Shown here piece by piece: positions 29,299-37,438 of a stretch of DNA of 64,000 nt. Location: positions 98,651-162,650 of the forward strand of contig NZ_JAMDGZ010000043.1 in NCBI RefSeq assembly GCF_028656935.1, in the 5' to 3' direction. The notes beneath the pieces are model-generated. The model was not told the DNA's origin, did not search any database, and was given only the letters and a program-made list of their open reading frames with translations. A program made the position numbers and the translations under genes. The DNA is from Pseudomonas rubra (GTDB lineage: Bacteria; Pseudomonadota; Gammaproteobacteria; Pseudomonadales; Pseudomonadaceae). Position 1 is the stretch's first letter; every line of letters begins with the position of its first letter.

Positions 29299-29377
29299 CC
29301 CCATCGCCGGCAAGGCCGGCTCCCACAGGATGGTGAATGCAGGGCCCTTGTGGGAGCTGGCCTTGCCAGCGATGGGC
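29299..29377. repeat. inverted REP pair
   Basis: CCCCATCGCCGGCAAGGCCG followed by GCTCCCACAGG, then the inverse TTGTGGGAGCTGGCCTTGCC followed by AGCGATGGG. The two arms can form a long cruciform. It lies between the convergent aroE-like and yceH genes. Confidence 0.85.
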
Positions 29378-29395
29378 TGCAAAGCAGCCCCAGCT

Positions 29396-30040
29396 CTACT
29401 CGAACTGCGCCAGGCGCTCTTCCAGCGCCGCAATCCGCGCCTCCAGCGCTTCGATACGCTCCAGCGACACAGCGCCGCCTGCCGAGCGCTCCGGGCCTTG
29501 CTGGCGCGCTGCCAGAATCGCTTCGATCTCGGCCGGGTCACCCAGGGCATGTGTGTAGCGATCCTCGCGCTGCCCGGCCTGGCGCGGCAGGTGCAAGGCG
29601 AAACCACGGGCAATCAGGCGCTCCAGTTGATGCACGACTTGCTCTGCGTCTTCGAACTCGTGCATGCGGCTGCTGCGGGTCAGCAGTTCGTTGACGGTCT
29701 GCGGCCCGCGCAGGAACATCAAGCCGAGCAGGGTCACCTGCGCCGGTACCAGCTCCAGGGCCTTGTCCACCCGCTGTTCCCAGCGGTCGGCGCGGCTGCC
29801 CATCTGCAGGCGGGTCAGACCCTGGCCTTCCAGCGCACGCAGGGCCTGGCCGACCTGGCCCTGGCTGAGGTTCATCACCGGTTCACGGCTGGTCTTCTGG
29901 TTGCAGGCCAGCACCAGGGCGTTGAGGGTCAGGGGGTAGGTTTCCGGACTGGTGGCCTGTTTTTCGATCAGCGAACCGAGCACACGGATTTCGGTGCTGG
30001 TGAAGCGGGCGTCGGAAGGGGTTTGGTGTTCGGCGGACAT
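29396..30040 (-). CDS. yceH: YceH-family (DUF480) winged-helix protein
   Basis: 214 aa. It shows the YceH signature near the N-terminus (TSTEIRVLGSLIEKQATSPETYPLTLNALV region, core LGSLIEKQ and NQKTSREPVMNL) followed by the second winged-helix repeat (LMFLRGPQTVNELLTRSSRMHEFED) and a C-terminal coiled coil (ERIEALEARIAALEERLAQFE). YceH proteins are conserved cytoplasmic proteins of unknown function with two winged-helix domains. The start is the ATG at 30040. Confidence 0.9.
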   Translation of the reverse strand: MSAEHQTPSDARFTSTEIRVLGSLIEKQATSPETYPLTLNALVLACNQKTSREPVMNLSQGQVGQALRALEGQGLTRLQMGSRADRWEQRVDKALELVPAQVTLLGLMFLRGPQTVNELLTRSSRMHEFEDAEQVVHQLERLIARGFALHLPRQAGQREDRYTHALGDPAEIEAILAARQQGPERSAGGAVSLERIEALEARIAALEERLAQFE

Positions 30041-30095
30041 GGCCCTGTCTCTATGCGAAGAAAGGCCTCTAGCCTAGGTGCGCAACAGGGTAAAA

Positions 30096-30127
30096 CACAA
30101 GCCGCCGGTGCATCACGCACCGGCGGC
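30096..30127 (-). terminator. terminator downstream of sstT
   Basis: Perfect 11-bp stem GCCGCCGGTGC / GCACCGGCGGC (30101-30111, 30117-30127) with loop ATCAC. On the - strand it is followed by a T-rich tract (TTGTGTTTTA). It lies just after the sstT stop. Confidence 0.85.
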
Positions 30128-30136
30128 CGGCCAGGC

Positions 30137-31348
30137 TCAGGCGGCCTGGCGTTCCTCGGCCATGCAGGCCGCGGCGGTGAACAGCACGTCGGTGGAGGAG
30201 TTCAGCGCGGTTTCCGCCGAGTCCTGCAGTACGCCAATAATGAAGCCGACCGCCACCACCTGCATGGCGATCTCGCTGGGGATGCCGAACAGGCTGCAGG
30301 CCAGCGGGATCAGCAGCAGCGAACCACCGGCCACCCCCGAAGCGCCACAGGCGCACACGGCGGCAACGACGCTGAGCAGGATCGCGGTCGGGATGTCGAC
30401 AGTAATGCCCAGGGTATGCACGGCGGCCAGGGTCAGCACGGTGATGGTGATCGCGGCGCCCGCCATGTTGATGGTCGCGCCCAACGGGATCGACACCGAG
30501 TAGGTGTCTTCATGCAGGCCGAGTTTTTCGCTCAGGGCCATGTTCACCGGGATGTTGGCGGCCGAGCTGCGGGTGAAGAAGGCGGTGATGCCACTCTCGC
30601 GCAGGCACAGCAGCACCAGCGGGAAGGGGTTGCGGCGGATTTTCCAGAAGACGATGACCGGGTTGACTACCAGCGCCACGAACAGCATGCAGCCGATCAG
30701 CACGGCCAGCAGGTGCAGGTAACCGAGCAGGGCGTCGAGCCCGGACTGGGCCAGGGTCGAGGCGACCAGGCCGAAAATCCCCAGCGGCGCGAAACGAATC
30801 ACCAGGCGCACGATCAGCGTTACCCCGTTGGACAGGTCGGCGACCACTGTGCGGGTGGTTTCCCCGGCATGCCGAATGGCTACGCCCAGGCCGATGGCCC
30901 AGGCCAGGATGCCAATGAAGTTGGCGTTCATCAGCGCGCTCACCGGGTTGTCGACCACGCTCAGCAGCAGGCTCTGCAGCACCTCGGTGATACCGCCGGG
31001 CGCACTCAGGGCAACGTCGGAGGTGCTCAGCGCAAGGTTCGAGGGGAAGGCCATGCTGGCGATCACCGCGACCACGGCCGCGGCGAAGGTGCCGAACAGG
31101 TACAGCACCAGGATCGGGCGGATATGGGTCTCGGTGCCGTGACGATGGTTGGCGATCGAGGCCATGACCAGGATGAACACCAGGATCGGCGCCACCGCCT
31201 TGAGGGCGGAGACGAACACCTTGCCGATGAAGCCGAGGCTTGCGGCGGTGTCGGGAGCGAACACCGCCAGGGCGATGCCGGCGACGAGGCCGATCATGAT
31301 CTGGACCACCAGACTGGTACGGTTCAACAGGTTTAGAACAGGGGTCAT
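30137..31348 (-). CDS. sstT: SstT, sodium-coupled serine/threonine symporter
   Basis: 403 aa inner-membrane transporter of the dicarboxylate/amino acid:cation symporter family. Eight or more hydrophobic helices are visible. Family signatures are the serine-rich hairpin FFTRSSAANIPVN near 280, the substrate motif IPLGATINMAGAAITITV near 315, and GGSLLLIPLACSLFG near 360. The length fits SstT (about 400-414 aa) better than the longer GltP/DctA proteins. It imports serine and threonine with Na+. Its stop is followed by a terminator; the upstream gene is 145 bases away. Confidence 0.92.
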   Translation of the reverse strand: MTPVLNLLNRTSLVVQIMIGLVAGIALAVFAPDTAASLGFIGKVFVSALKAVAPILVFILVMASIANHRHGTETHIRPILVLYLFGTFAAAVVAVIASMAFPSNLALSTSDVALSAPGGITEVLQSLLLSVVDNPVSALMNANFIGILAWAIGLGVAIRHAGETTRTVVADLSNGVTLIVRLVIRFAPLGIFGLVASTLAQSGLDALLGYLHLLAVLIGCMLFVALVVNPVIVFWKIRRNPFPLVLLCLRESGITAFFTRSSAANIPVNMALSEKLGLHEDTYSVSIPLGATINMAGAAITITVLTLAAVHTLGITVDIPTAILLSVVAAVCACGASGVAGGSLLLIPLACSLFGIPSEIAMQVVAVGFIIGVLQDSAETALNSSTDVLFTAAACMAEERQAA

Positions 31349-31493
31349 GTCAGGTGTTTCTCTGTCTTGTTCAGGGGGCGCCTGGCAGGGCAGGGCCAGA
31401 AAAAGGGCGCGACTTTAGCACAGCAGGGCACATTAGGTGTTTGCGCTGTGTCAGACGGTAGGTTGGGCGTGCAGCGCCCGCACCTGCAGCCGG

Positions 31494-32390
31494 CTACCAG
31501 TTGAACAACTGGCGGCGGGCGCCTTCGGTGATGGCGAGGATGCCCGGGTGCTTGACCTTACGTTCCACCGAGATGGCATAGAACGACTCGATGACCGCGT
31601 CGGTCTGGCCGATCAGCTCAACGCCGTATTGTTTGCAGACCTCGTCGGCAATCACGCTGGGGGCGATGAAAACACCGCTACCCGATTGCCCGAAGGCCTG
31701 CATCAAGGCGCTGTCGTCGAACTCGCCGACGATCCGCGGCTGCAATTGCTGCTCGGCGAACCAGCGCAGCAGGCGGCTGCGCACCACGGTTTCCTGGCCG
31801 GGGATCAACAGCGGTGCGTGTTGCAGGCAGGCCGGGAAGTCGTGGCCATACTGCTCGGCCAGTGCCGGTGTGGCAAAAAAGCTGATGCCGCATTCACCGA
31901 GTTTCTGGCTGTAGCCCTTGATGTCCAGGTGGCTGGGCATGGGGCTGTCGGAAATCACCAGATCCAGGCGCTGGATCGCCAGGTCCGCCAGCAGTCGTTC
32001 GAGTTTGTCTTCGCGGCAACTCAGGCGCAGGGCGTCTTCCATGGCCATGGTCGGTGCCAGCAGGCGATAGACGATGGACTTGGGCACCACATCCGCCACC
32101 CCGACCCGGAACAAAATCTGCTGCTCATCGGGCCGTGCCCGCAGCATGGCCTCAAGCTCGCCACCGATCTGGAACATCTGTTCGGCGTAGGTCAGGGTCT
32201 GCCGGCCGCTCTCGGTCAGCTCCAGCTGGCGCCCCACGCGCCGAAACAACTCGATGCCATAGGTTTGTTCGAGCAGGGTGATCTGCCCGCTGATAGTCTG
32301 CGGGGTCAGGTTCAGCTGCTCGCAGGCCCGCACGATGCTGCCGGTCTTGGCCACCACCCAGAAGTAATGCAGTTGCCGGTAATTGAGCAT
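31494..32390 (-). CDS. nhaR: LysR-family regulator of NhaR type
   Basis: 298 aa. The N-terminal winged helix-turn-helix begins at residue 1 (LNYRQLHYFWVVAKTGSIVR, then SGQITLLEQTYGIELFRRVGRQLELTESG), followed by a PBP-like effector domain (about 90-295). The opening sequence MLNYRQLHYFWVVAK and the SISG-type recognition helix match NhaR, which in E. coli activates the Na+/H+ antiporter nhaA. No antiporter gene is adjacent here; instead a lipoprotein and a TerC-family gene are divergent, and they are possible targets. The symbol is by similarity only. Confidence 0.78.
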   Translation of the reverse strand: MLNYRQLHYFWVVAKTGSIVRACEQLNLTPQTISGQITLLEQTYGIELFRRVGRQLELTESGRQTLTYAEQMFQIGGELEAMLRARPDEQQILFRVGVADVVPKSIVYRLLAPTMAMEDALRLSCREDKLERLLADLAIQRLDLVISDSPMPSHLDIKGYSQKLGECGISFFATPALAEQYGHDFPACLQHAPLLIPGQETVVRSRLLRWFAEQQLQPRIVGEFDDSALMQAFGQSGSGVFIAPSVIADEVCKQYGVELIGQTDAVIESFYAISVERKVKHPGILAITEGARRQLFNW

Positions 32391-32525
32391 GCCGATTCCC
32401 GATTCGTAAAAACCGAAGTATAACCGCTGAAAATACGAATTTTCCTGATGTATCCAGATATTTAGAATCCTCTGCCATCACGGTGCTACTGATTTGGCAC
32501 CGAATACTTGCATGGAGAACCCCAG

Positions 32526-32777
32526 ATGCTTCACTTCAAATCCATCGGTACACCCTTGGTGTTGCTGCTGGCCCTGATGGCCATGAGCGGTTGCGAGCAG
32601 GCGGAAAAGTCCGCCCAGCAGATGCTCAACCAGGCAGCGGAGTCGGCCAAAGAGGCCATCGACAAAACCAACGAAGCTGCTCAAGAGGCATTGAGCGAAG
32701 CCACCGGCTCCGAGGGCGGCGACAAGGCTGATAAGGCCGACAAGCCACAAAGCGATAAAAGCGCCCAGGAAATCTGA
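32526..32777 (+). CDS. small acidic/basic repeat lipoprotein
   Basis: 83 aa from ATG 32526 (MLHFKSIG), which gives a normal lipoprotein signal (LVLLLALMAMSGC, lipobox AMSGC with Cys at about 23). The frame runs six codons farther upstream without a site. The mature part is highly polar and helical (EQAEKSAQQMLNQAAESAKE, then EAAQEALSEATG) and ends in a K/D/S-rich tail (GGDKADKADKPQSDKSAQEI). This pattern of A/E/K heptads suggests an outer-membrane-anchored, rod-like helix similar to Lpp or OsmY-type helpers. It lies 31 bases upstream of the TerC-family gene and is likely co-transcribed. Confidence 0.75.
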   Translation: MLHFKSIGTPLVLLLALMAMSGCEQAEKSAQQMLNQAAESAKEAIDKTNEAAQEALSEATGSEGGDKADKADKPQSDKSAQEI

Positions 32778-32808
32778 CCCACCCTTTAGCCTTGTGCAGG
32801 ATTGATTC

Positions 32809-33558
32809 ATGGAATACTTGTTGGAACTCGCTGCAAGCCCGACCGCCTGGGTCGCCCTGGCCACCCTGGTGGCCATGGAGATTGTCCTGGGTATCGATAA
32901 CCTGATCTTCATCTCCATCCTTACCAACAAGTTGCCTGAAGAGTTCCGCTCCAAGGCACGGCGCATTGGTATCAGCATGGCCCTGATCATGCGCCTGGGC
33001 CTGCTCAGCACCGTGGCCTGGATCGTTCAACTGACCGAGCCGGTCATCGATGTGTTCGGTCATACCTTCTCCTGGAAGGACATGATCCTCATCGCCGGTG
33101 GCTTGTTCCTGCTGTGGAAGGCGACCAAGGAGATCCACGAAAGCGTCGATCCGCGTGCCCAGGCTGAAGCCAAGGCATCGTCGACCATCACCTTGGGCTT
33201 TGCCGCGGCGATTGGTCAGATCCTGGTGCTGGACATCGTCTTCTCGATCGACAGTATCATCACCGCTGTGGGCATGACCGAGCACCTGCCGATCATGATC
33301 ATCGCCGTGGTCAGCGCCGTGATCGTGATGCTGGTGGCGGCCGACCCGCTGGCCAAGTTCATCAACGACAACCCGACCGTGGTGATGCTGGCCCTGGGCT
33401 TCCTCATCATGATCGGCATGACCCTGATCGCCGAAGGTTTCGGTGCTCATGTGCCCAAGGGTTATGTGTATGCGGCGATGGCTTTCTCGACAGCGATCGA
33501 AGTGCTCAACATCATGTCGCGCCGGGCACGCTTGAAGCGCGAGGCGGCTGAGGGCTGA
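32809..33558 (+). CDS. TerC-family integral membrane protein
   Basis: 249 aa with seven or more hydrophobic segments. It carries the TerC signatures EIVLGIDNLIFISIL (about residue 25, with the conserved Asp), LVLDIVFSIDSIITAVGM (about 143, second conserved Asp) and TAIEVLNIM near the end. TerC proteins are linked to metal (Mn, tellurite) handling at the membrane. The gene follows the lipoprotein by 31 bases; the NhaR-type regulator is divergent. Substrate unknown. Confidence 0.88.
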   Translation: MEYLLELAASPTAWVALATLVAMEIVLGIDNLIFISILTNKLPEEFRSKARRIGISMALIMRLGLLSTVAWIVQLTEPVIDVFGHTFSWKDMILIAGGLFLLWKATKEIHESVDPRAQAEAKASSTITLGFAAAIGQILVLDIVFSIDSIITAVGMTEHLPIMIIAVVSAVIVMLVAADPLAKFINDNPTVVMLALGFLIMIGMTLIAEGFGAHVPKGYVYAAMAFSTAIEVLNIMSRRARLKREAAEG

Positions 33559-33576
33559 AAGTTGTTGAAGTAAAAC

Positions 33577-33664
33577 CTGTGGGAGCCGGCCTTGCCGGCG
33601 ATGGGATCTGCGCGGTGCTTGTGACTGCGCGGTGTCTGCATCGCTGGCAAGGCCAGCTCCCACA
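33577..33664. repeat. inverted REP pair
   Basis: CTGTGGGAGCCGGCCTTGCC followed by GGCGATGGG, a 34-base spacer, then the inverse ATCGCTGGCAAGGCCAGCTC followed by CCACAG. The same family occurs at 29299, 36618 and 49016. It sits between the TerC gene and a convergent 53-aa gene. Confidence 0.85.
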
Positions 33665-33669
33665 GTGCT

Positions 33670-33831
33670 TTATGCCTTTCTGAAGTTCCCGGTAGGAGCT
33701 GGTTTGCCTTCAGGCGCAATACGATGATGCGGATGATGGTGCCGGGCGATGCGCAACACCCCCCAGAGCATGGCAGCCGCGACGCTCAACCAGGCGCCGA
33801 CCAGCATCAGGATTGCCATTGTCAGGCTCAT
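33670..33831 (-). CDS. small membrane protein, 53 aa
   Basis: 53 aa: one membrane helix (about residues 3-26, MSLTMAILMLVGAWLSVAAA, continuing MLWGVLRI), then a His-rich basic tail (RIARHHHPHHR). ATG 33831 follows a strong AAGGAGG by 8 bases. The last dozen codons run through REP-like sequence (GGTAGGAGCTGG), so its C-terminus may have been extended by REP insertion. Function unknown. The His-cluster could bind a metal, but this is only a suggestion. Confidence 0.72.
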   Translation of the reverse strand: MSLTMAILMLVGAWLSVAAAMLWGVLRIARHHHPHHRIAPEGKPAPTGNFRKA

Positions 33832-34047
33832 GCTTGCCTCCTTACGTCACGTCCACGCCAGCCAGGTTCGCCACGCGGACACGTCTTCAGTCTAGCTGTT
33901 TGCCCATTACAGGCTATTGACCGATGGTCTAGCGGCTTGGGCCGCTTTGTTCTAAGCCTGCAGCAGGCTATACCCCGGGCGCGCGCCAGCCTATGATCAG
34001 CGCTCAGGGCCGGGCAGTGGCTGCCGGCCGTCATCGAGCGAGTGTTC

Positions 34048-34725
34048 ATGCTGACTTCCCCCATCGGCTTCATCCCCCGGCGCCTGCTGGTGGCCTGTGC
34101 GCTAAGCCTGGCCTTGGCCGGTTGCGCCAGCCCGCCAGCATCCCAGCTCAAGAGCCTGCCGCAACGGGTCGAGATCGGCTCGGTTCCGTTCTACCGTGGT
34201 GAAGCCAACCAGAGTGCTTCGATGGCCCTGGCGGCCTTGCTGTCGCAACAGGGCGTGCGCATCACCCCGGGCCTGCTCGACAAGCCTCTGGGCCTGCCGG
34301 CGAACCTGGACACGCTTGAAGGCTCGATCCAGCGGGTTGGCCGTGAATACGGCATGGTGGTCTATCCGCTCGAGCCACGGCTGGACGCCTTGCTGGCCCA
34401 GGTCGCGGCGGGCAATCCGGTATTGCTGCGCTTTGAGCAGGGTTCGGCGTTCTGGGGCGAGCCGCGCTATGCCTTGCTGGTCGGCTACGACCGTTACAAG
34501 CAGCGGGTGTTGTTGCGGGCGGGGATGAACCGGCGCCTGGCGATGGACTTCGATGACTTCGAGTCGGCCTGGCAAAAGCAGGGGAGTTGGGCGATTTTGC
34601 TGCAGCAGCCGGGCCAGTTGCCGGCTCAGGTTGACCGCCAGCGCTGGCTCAAAGCGGCCAATGACCTGGCCCAGGCGGGCCAGGAACAAGCGGCCCGGCA
34701 GGCCGTCAGCGCCCTGGGGCAGTGA
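34048..34725 (+). CDS. lipoprotein with C39-peptidase-like fold, catalytic residues not apparent
   Basis: 225 aa. Signal RLLVACALSLALAGCAS with lipobox LAGC marks an outer-membrane lipoprotein. The mature part follows the bacteriocin-processing (C39) cysteine-protease-like pattern: SVPFYRGEANQSASMALAAL at about 50, where active C39 enzymes have a Gln and a catalytic Cys before Gly-Pro; and RYALLVGYDRYKQRVLLRAG at about 145, where the His should be. Both the Cys (Ser here) and the His (Tyr here) appear to be lost. It is likely a non-catalytic adaptor or a member of a peptide-binding group. ATG 34048 was chosen over GTG 34042 because of the signal peptide; the ribosome site is weak. Confidence 0.72.
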   Translation: MLTSPIGFIPRRLLVACALSLALAGCASPPASQLKSLPQRVEIGSVPFYRGEANQSASMALAALLSQQGVRITPGLLDKPLGLPANLDTLEGSIQRVGREYGMVVYPLEPRLDALLAQVAAGNPVLLRFEQGSAFWGEPRYALLVGYDRYKQRVLLRAGMNRRLAMDFDDFESAWQKQGSWAILLQQPGQLPAQVDRQRWLKAANDLAQAGQEQAARQAVSALGQ

Positions 34726-34747
34726 CGGCACCGGCCGGGCAGGGCGA

Positions 34748-36031
34748 TCAGAAGCCCAGGCGGTCGCGCAGACTGTAGTACCAGGCGCCCAGGGCGCTGA
34801 ACGGTACACGCAGCATCTGGCCACCCGGGAACGGGTAGTGCGGCAGCTCGGCGAAGGCATCGAAACGCTCGGCTTGGCCACGCAGGGCCTCGGCCAGCAC
34901 CTTGCCCGCCAGGTGGGTGTAGGTGACGCCGTGGCCACTGCAACCCTGGGAGTAATAGATGTTGTCACCCAGGCGGCCCACTTGCGGCAGGCGCGACAGG
35001 GTCAGCAGGAAGTTGCCGGTCCAGGCGTAGTCGATCTTCACATCCTTGAGCTGCGGGAAGGCCTTGAGCATTTTCGGGCGGATGATCGCTTCGATGTTGG
35101 CCGGGTCACGGGCACCGTAGACCACGCCACCGCCGAAGATCAGGCGCTTGTCGCCGGTCAGGCGGTAGTAGTCGAGCAGGTAGTTGCAGTCCTCGACGCA
35201 GTAGTCTTGCGGCAGCAGGCTGCGCGCCAGGTCGTCGCTCAGCGGCTCGGTGGTGATCACCTGAGTGCCGCACGGCATCGACTTGGCTGCCAGCTCCGGC
35301 ACCAGGCCGCCCAGGTAGGCGTTACCGGCAACGATGATGAACTTGGCGCGCACTTTACCTTGCGGGGTGTGCACCACCGGGTTGGCGCCGCGTTCGATGC
35401 GGATGGCCGGCGATTGCTCGTAGATCTTGCCGCCCAGCGACTCGACCGCGGCGGCTTCGCCCAGGGCCAGGTTCAGTGGGTGGATATGGCCGCCGCTCAT
35501 GTCGAGCATGCCGCCGATGTACTGGTCGCAGTTGACCACTTCACGGATGCGCTTCTGGTCCATCAGCTCCAGCTGGGTGTGGCCGAAGCGTTCCCACAGG
35601 CGCTTTTGCGATTCCAGGTGGCCCATCTGCTTGGGCGTCAGGGCGGCGAACACGCCACCGTCCTTGAGGTCGCACTGAATGTTGTACTTGGCCACGCGCT
35701 CACGGATGATGCGCCCACCCTCGAAGGCCATGTGGCCCAGCAGTTGCGCCTGCTTGGGGCCGACGGTGCGTTCGATGACGTCGATGTCGCGGCTATAGCT
35801 GTTGACGATCTGCCCGCCGTTACGGCCCGACGCGCCGAAGCCGACCTTGGCGGCTTCGAGCACGGTGACCTTGAAGCCGCTTTCAAGCAGGAACAGGGCG
35901 CTGGACAAGCCGGTGTAGCCGGCGCCGATTACGCAGACATCGGTCTGTACCTCTTCCTGCAGCGCCGGGCGCGGCGGAACCGGATTGGCCGATGCGGCGT
36001 AGTAGGACTGAGGGTAGGGGGTATTGGCCAT
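34748..36031 (-). CDS. puuB: FAD-dependent amine oxidase, gamma-glutamylputrescine oxidoreductase-like
   Basis: 427 aa from ATG 36031 (MANTPYPQSYY), behind CAGAGG. The N-terminal FAD dinucleotide motif CVIGAGYTGLSSA is near residue 32, followed by GFGASGRNGGQIV, the GxGxxG-type second signature near 65; a C-terminal GCSGHGVTYTHLAGKVLAE binds FAD. These fit the DAO family and most closely PuuB/Ordl proteins, which oxidise gamma-glutamylputrescine in polyamine breakdown. The gene is alone here, without puuA, puuC or puuD, so the symbol is by similarity. Confidence 0.8.
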   Translation of the reverse strand: MANTPYPQSYYAASANPVPPRPALQEEVQTDVCVIGAGYTGLSSALFLLESGFKVTVLEAAKVGFGASGRNGGQIVNSYSRDIDVIERTVGPKQAQLLGHMAFEGGRIIRERVAKYNIQCDLKDGGVFAALTPKQMGHLESQKRLWERFGHTQLELMDQKRIREVVNCDQYIGGMLDMSGGHIHPLNLALGEAAAVESLGGKIYEQSPAIRIERGANPVVHTPQGKVRAKFIIVAGNAYLGGLVPELAAKSMPCGTQVITTEPLSDDLARSLLPQDYCVEDCNYLLDYYRLTGDKRLIFGGGVVYGARDPANIEAIIRPKMLKAFPQLKDVKIDYAWTGNFLLTLSRLPQVGRLGDNIYYSQGCSGHGVTYTHLAGKVLAEALRGQAERFDAFAELPHYPFPGGQMLRVPFSALGAWYYSLRDRLGF

Positions 36032-36177
36032 GCTGCGAAACCTCTGTTTTATATTTTTTACGACTGTACCGATGCTATCAATAATAATAAACACCCGCTA
36101 GTCGTGTGTTGAAAATCCTTTACCCCGGGTTTTCACAAATACTTTTGTTATTCAGTGGCTTAGCGTTAAAAAAAGAG

Positions 36178-36205
36178 TTGACACCGTTCGGCGATTGCGT
36201 AGAAT
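36178..36205 (+). promoter_or_regulatory. sigma70-type promoter of the first tRNA-Val
   Basis: -35 TTGACA (36178-36183), 16-base spacer, -10 TAGAAT (36200-36205), 12 bases before the tRNA. A GC-rich discriminator (GCGCCCC) follows, typical of stringently controlled stable RNA. Confidence 0.8.
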
Positions 36206-36217
36206 GCGCCCCACAGC

Positions 36218-36294
36218 AGGCACATAGCTCAGTTGGTTAGAGCACCACCTTGACATGGTGGGGGTCGTTGGTTCGAATCCAATTGTGCCTACCA
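36218..36294 (+). tRNA. tRNA-Val (anticodon GAC), copy 1
   Basis: 77 nt. Acceptor AGGCACA pairs with TGTGCCT, then A-CCA (CCA encoded). Anticodon stem CCACC / GGTGG with loop TTGACAT gives GAC, valine. The T-loop is TTCGAAT. The sequence is identical to copy 2. Confidence 0.97.
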
Positions 36295-36323
36295 AATCAA
36301 ATCCGCCCCTGCTGGCGGTACAC

Positions 36324-36355
36324 AAAAAGGCGATCCGCAAGGGTCGCCTTTTTTG
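36324..36355 (+). terminator. terminator of tRNA-Val copy 1
   Basis: AAGGCGA / TCGCCTT arms around CCGCAAGG-type loop, then six Ts; preceded by an A-run. Confidence 0.88.
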
Positions 36356-36412
36356 TTTGCGGGCATTTTTTGCCGGCAAAGCAAAGCTGCTGATTTTTTT
36401 ATGAAATTTCGC

Positions 36413-36441
36413 TTTACGAAGGTCACATACCTGCGTATTAT
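36413..36441 (+). promoter_or_regulatory. sigma70-type promoter of the second tRNA-Val
   Basis: -35 TTTACG (36413-36418), 17-base spacer, -10 TATTAT (36436-36441), followed by the same GCGCCCCACAGC leader as copy 1. The second copy therefore has its own promoter. Confidence 0.72.
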
Positions 36442-36453
36442 GCGCCCCACAGC

Positions 36454-36530
36454 AGGCACATAGCTCAGTTGGTTAGAGCACCACCTTGACATGGTGGGGG
36501 TCGTTGGTTCGAATCCAATTGTGCCTACCA
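36454..36530 (+). tRNA. tRNA-Val (anticodon GAC), copy 2
   Basis: 77 nt, identical by eye to copy 1 at 36218 in all positions, including the encoded CCA. Anticodon GAC. It arises from a tandem duplication with a 236-base period. Confidence 0.97.
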
Positions 36531-36557
36531 AACAAATCCACACTGCTGTGTGGTACC

Positions 36558-36590
36558 AAAAAGGGCGATCCGCAAGGGTCGCCCTTTTTG
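36558..36590 (+). terminator. terminator of tRNA-Val copy 2
   Basis: AAAAAGGGCGA / TCGCCCTTTTT arms around the same CCGCAAGG-type loop as the copy-1 terminator. Confidence 0.88.
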
Positions 36591-36617
36591 CATTCTGGCC
36601 CCATGGCTGGTCAGTAT

Positions 36618-36730
36618 CCCTGTGGGAGCCGGCGTTGCCGGCGATGAGGCCGGTACAGTCAGCCCATCAGCTGTTGCCTGAATGGCGACCGCTGCGCGCT
36701 CGATCGCTGGCAAGGCCAGCTCCCACAGGG
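36618..36730. repeat. inverted REP pair
   Basis: CCTGTGGGAGCCGGCGTTGC followed by CGGCGATGAGG, then ATCGCTGGCAAGGCCAGCTC followed by CCACAGG about 50 bases later. It lies between the tRNA terminator and the SPOR-like lipoprotein gene. Confidence 0.82.
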
Positions 36731-36811
36731 TCGGTGAAAGGCTGTTGATTGTAACCATTGCCCTGCCTGCAAATGCTAAAATCCGCCGCTTGCATTCAGG
36801 AGATAACACGC

Positions 36812-37384
36812 GTGCGCAAAGTGGCGGTGGTAATGGCGGTGCTGGCTCTGGCCGGTTGCGAAAACGAAGTCGAAGGTGTGCACCAGCAGGTGGCCGAACA
36901 CCTGCAGAACCCCAAGACAGCCAAGTTCGCCAATGTACGACTCGACCCGGATGGCATCATCTGTGGTCAGGTGCGTGGCAAAGATGATGCCGGAAAATTC
37001 CAACCTTACCGTAGCTATGCGGCCGTCAAGCAGCCCACGGGCGGCTTCGAAATTCTTGTTGCCGACAGCAGCACCCTCATGGAAATCCGCGAACTTTGCG
37101 GCGGCGCCGAGCTGCAGCGCGCTGCCGACGCTGCGGCTGACAAGCCTGCACCTCAAGGCTGGGATGTGGAGATCGTCCAGGGCGCGAACATGGGCGCCCT
37201 GAGCGACATGACCGCGCGCCTGATCGAAAAGCAGATCCCGTCCTCGGTGGTCTACCGCAACGGCAAGCCGGTGGTGCTGCTCGGCCCTTATCCCGACAGG
37301 GTGCAAGCCGAGGCGCAACAAGCTGACGTCATGGCCCGTCTGGGCACCGATTCGATCGTCATCCAGCACGACGCCCCGCGCTAG
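36812..37384 (+). CDS. lipoprotein with C-terminal SPOR-like domain
   Basis: 190 aa from GTG 36812, with AGGAG 9 bases upstream. The first residues VRKVAVVMAVLALAGCENE form a lipoprotein signal with lipobox LAGC. The middle (about 30-105) contains a short 'FANVRLDPDGIICGQVRGKD' fold seen in several uncharacterised bacterial lipoproteins. The end (about 120-185, WDVEIVQGANMGALSDMTAR then YRNGKPVVLLGPYPDRVQAE) matches the SPOR pattern that binds denuded glycan strands at septa. Role in envelope maintenance is inference. Confidence 0.75.
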   Translation: MRKVAVVMAVLALAGCENEVEGVHQQVAEHLQNPKTAKFANVRLDPDGIICGQVRGKDDAGKFQPYRSYAAVKQPTGGFEILVADSSTLMEIRELCGGAELQRAADAAADKPAPQGWDVEIVQGANMGALSDMTARLIEKQIPSSVVYRNGKPVVLLGPYPDRVQAEAQQADVMARLGTDSIVIQHDAPR

Positions 37385-37438
37385 TCAGCGCCTTCGGGCT
37401 CCTCGTACACTGGCGGCTCATACGCAAGGAGAGCCGTC

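Noticed and set aside
36218..36530. The paired tRNA-Val region as a second island attachment site
   Set aside because: Both copies are followed by normal terminators and core genes, with no integrase, GC shift or partial tRNA copy.
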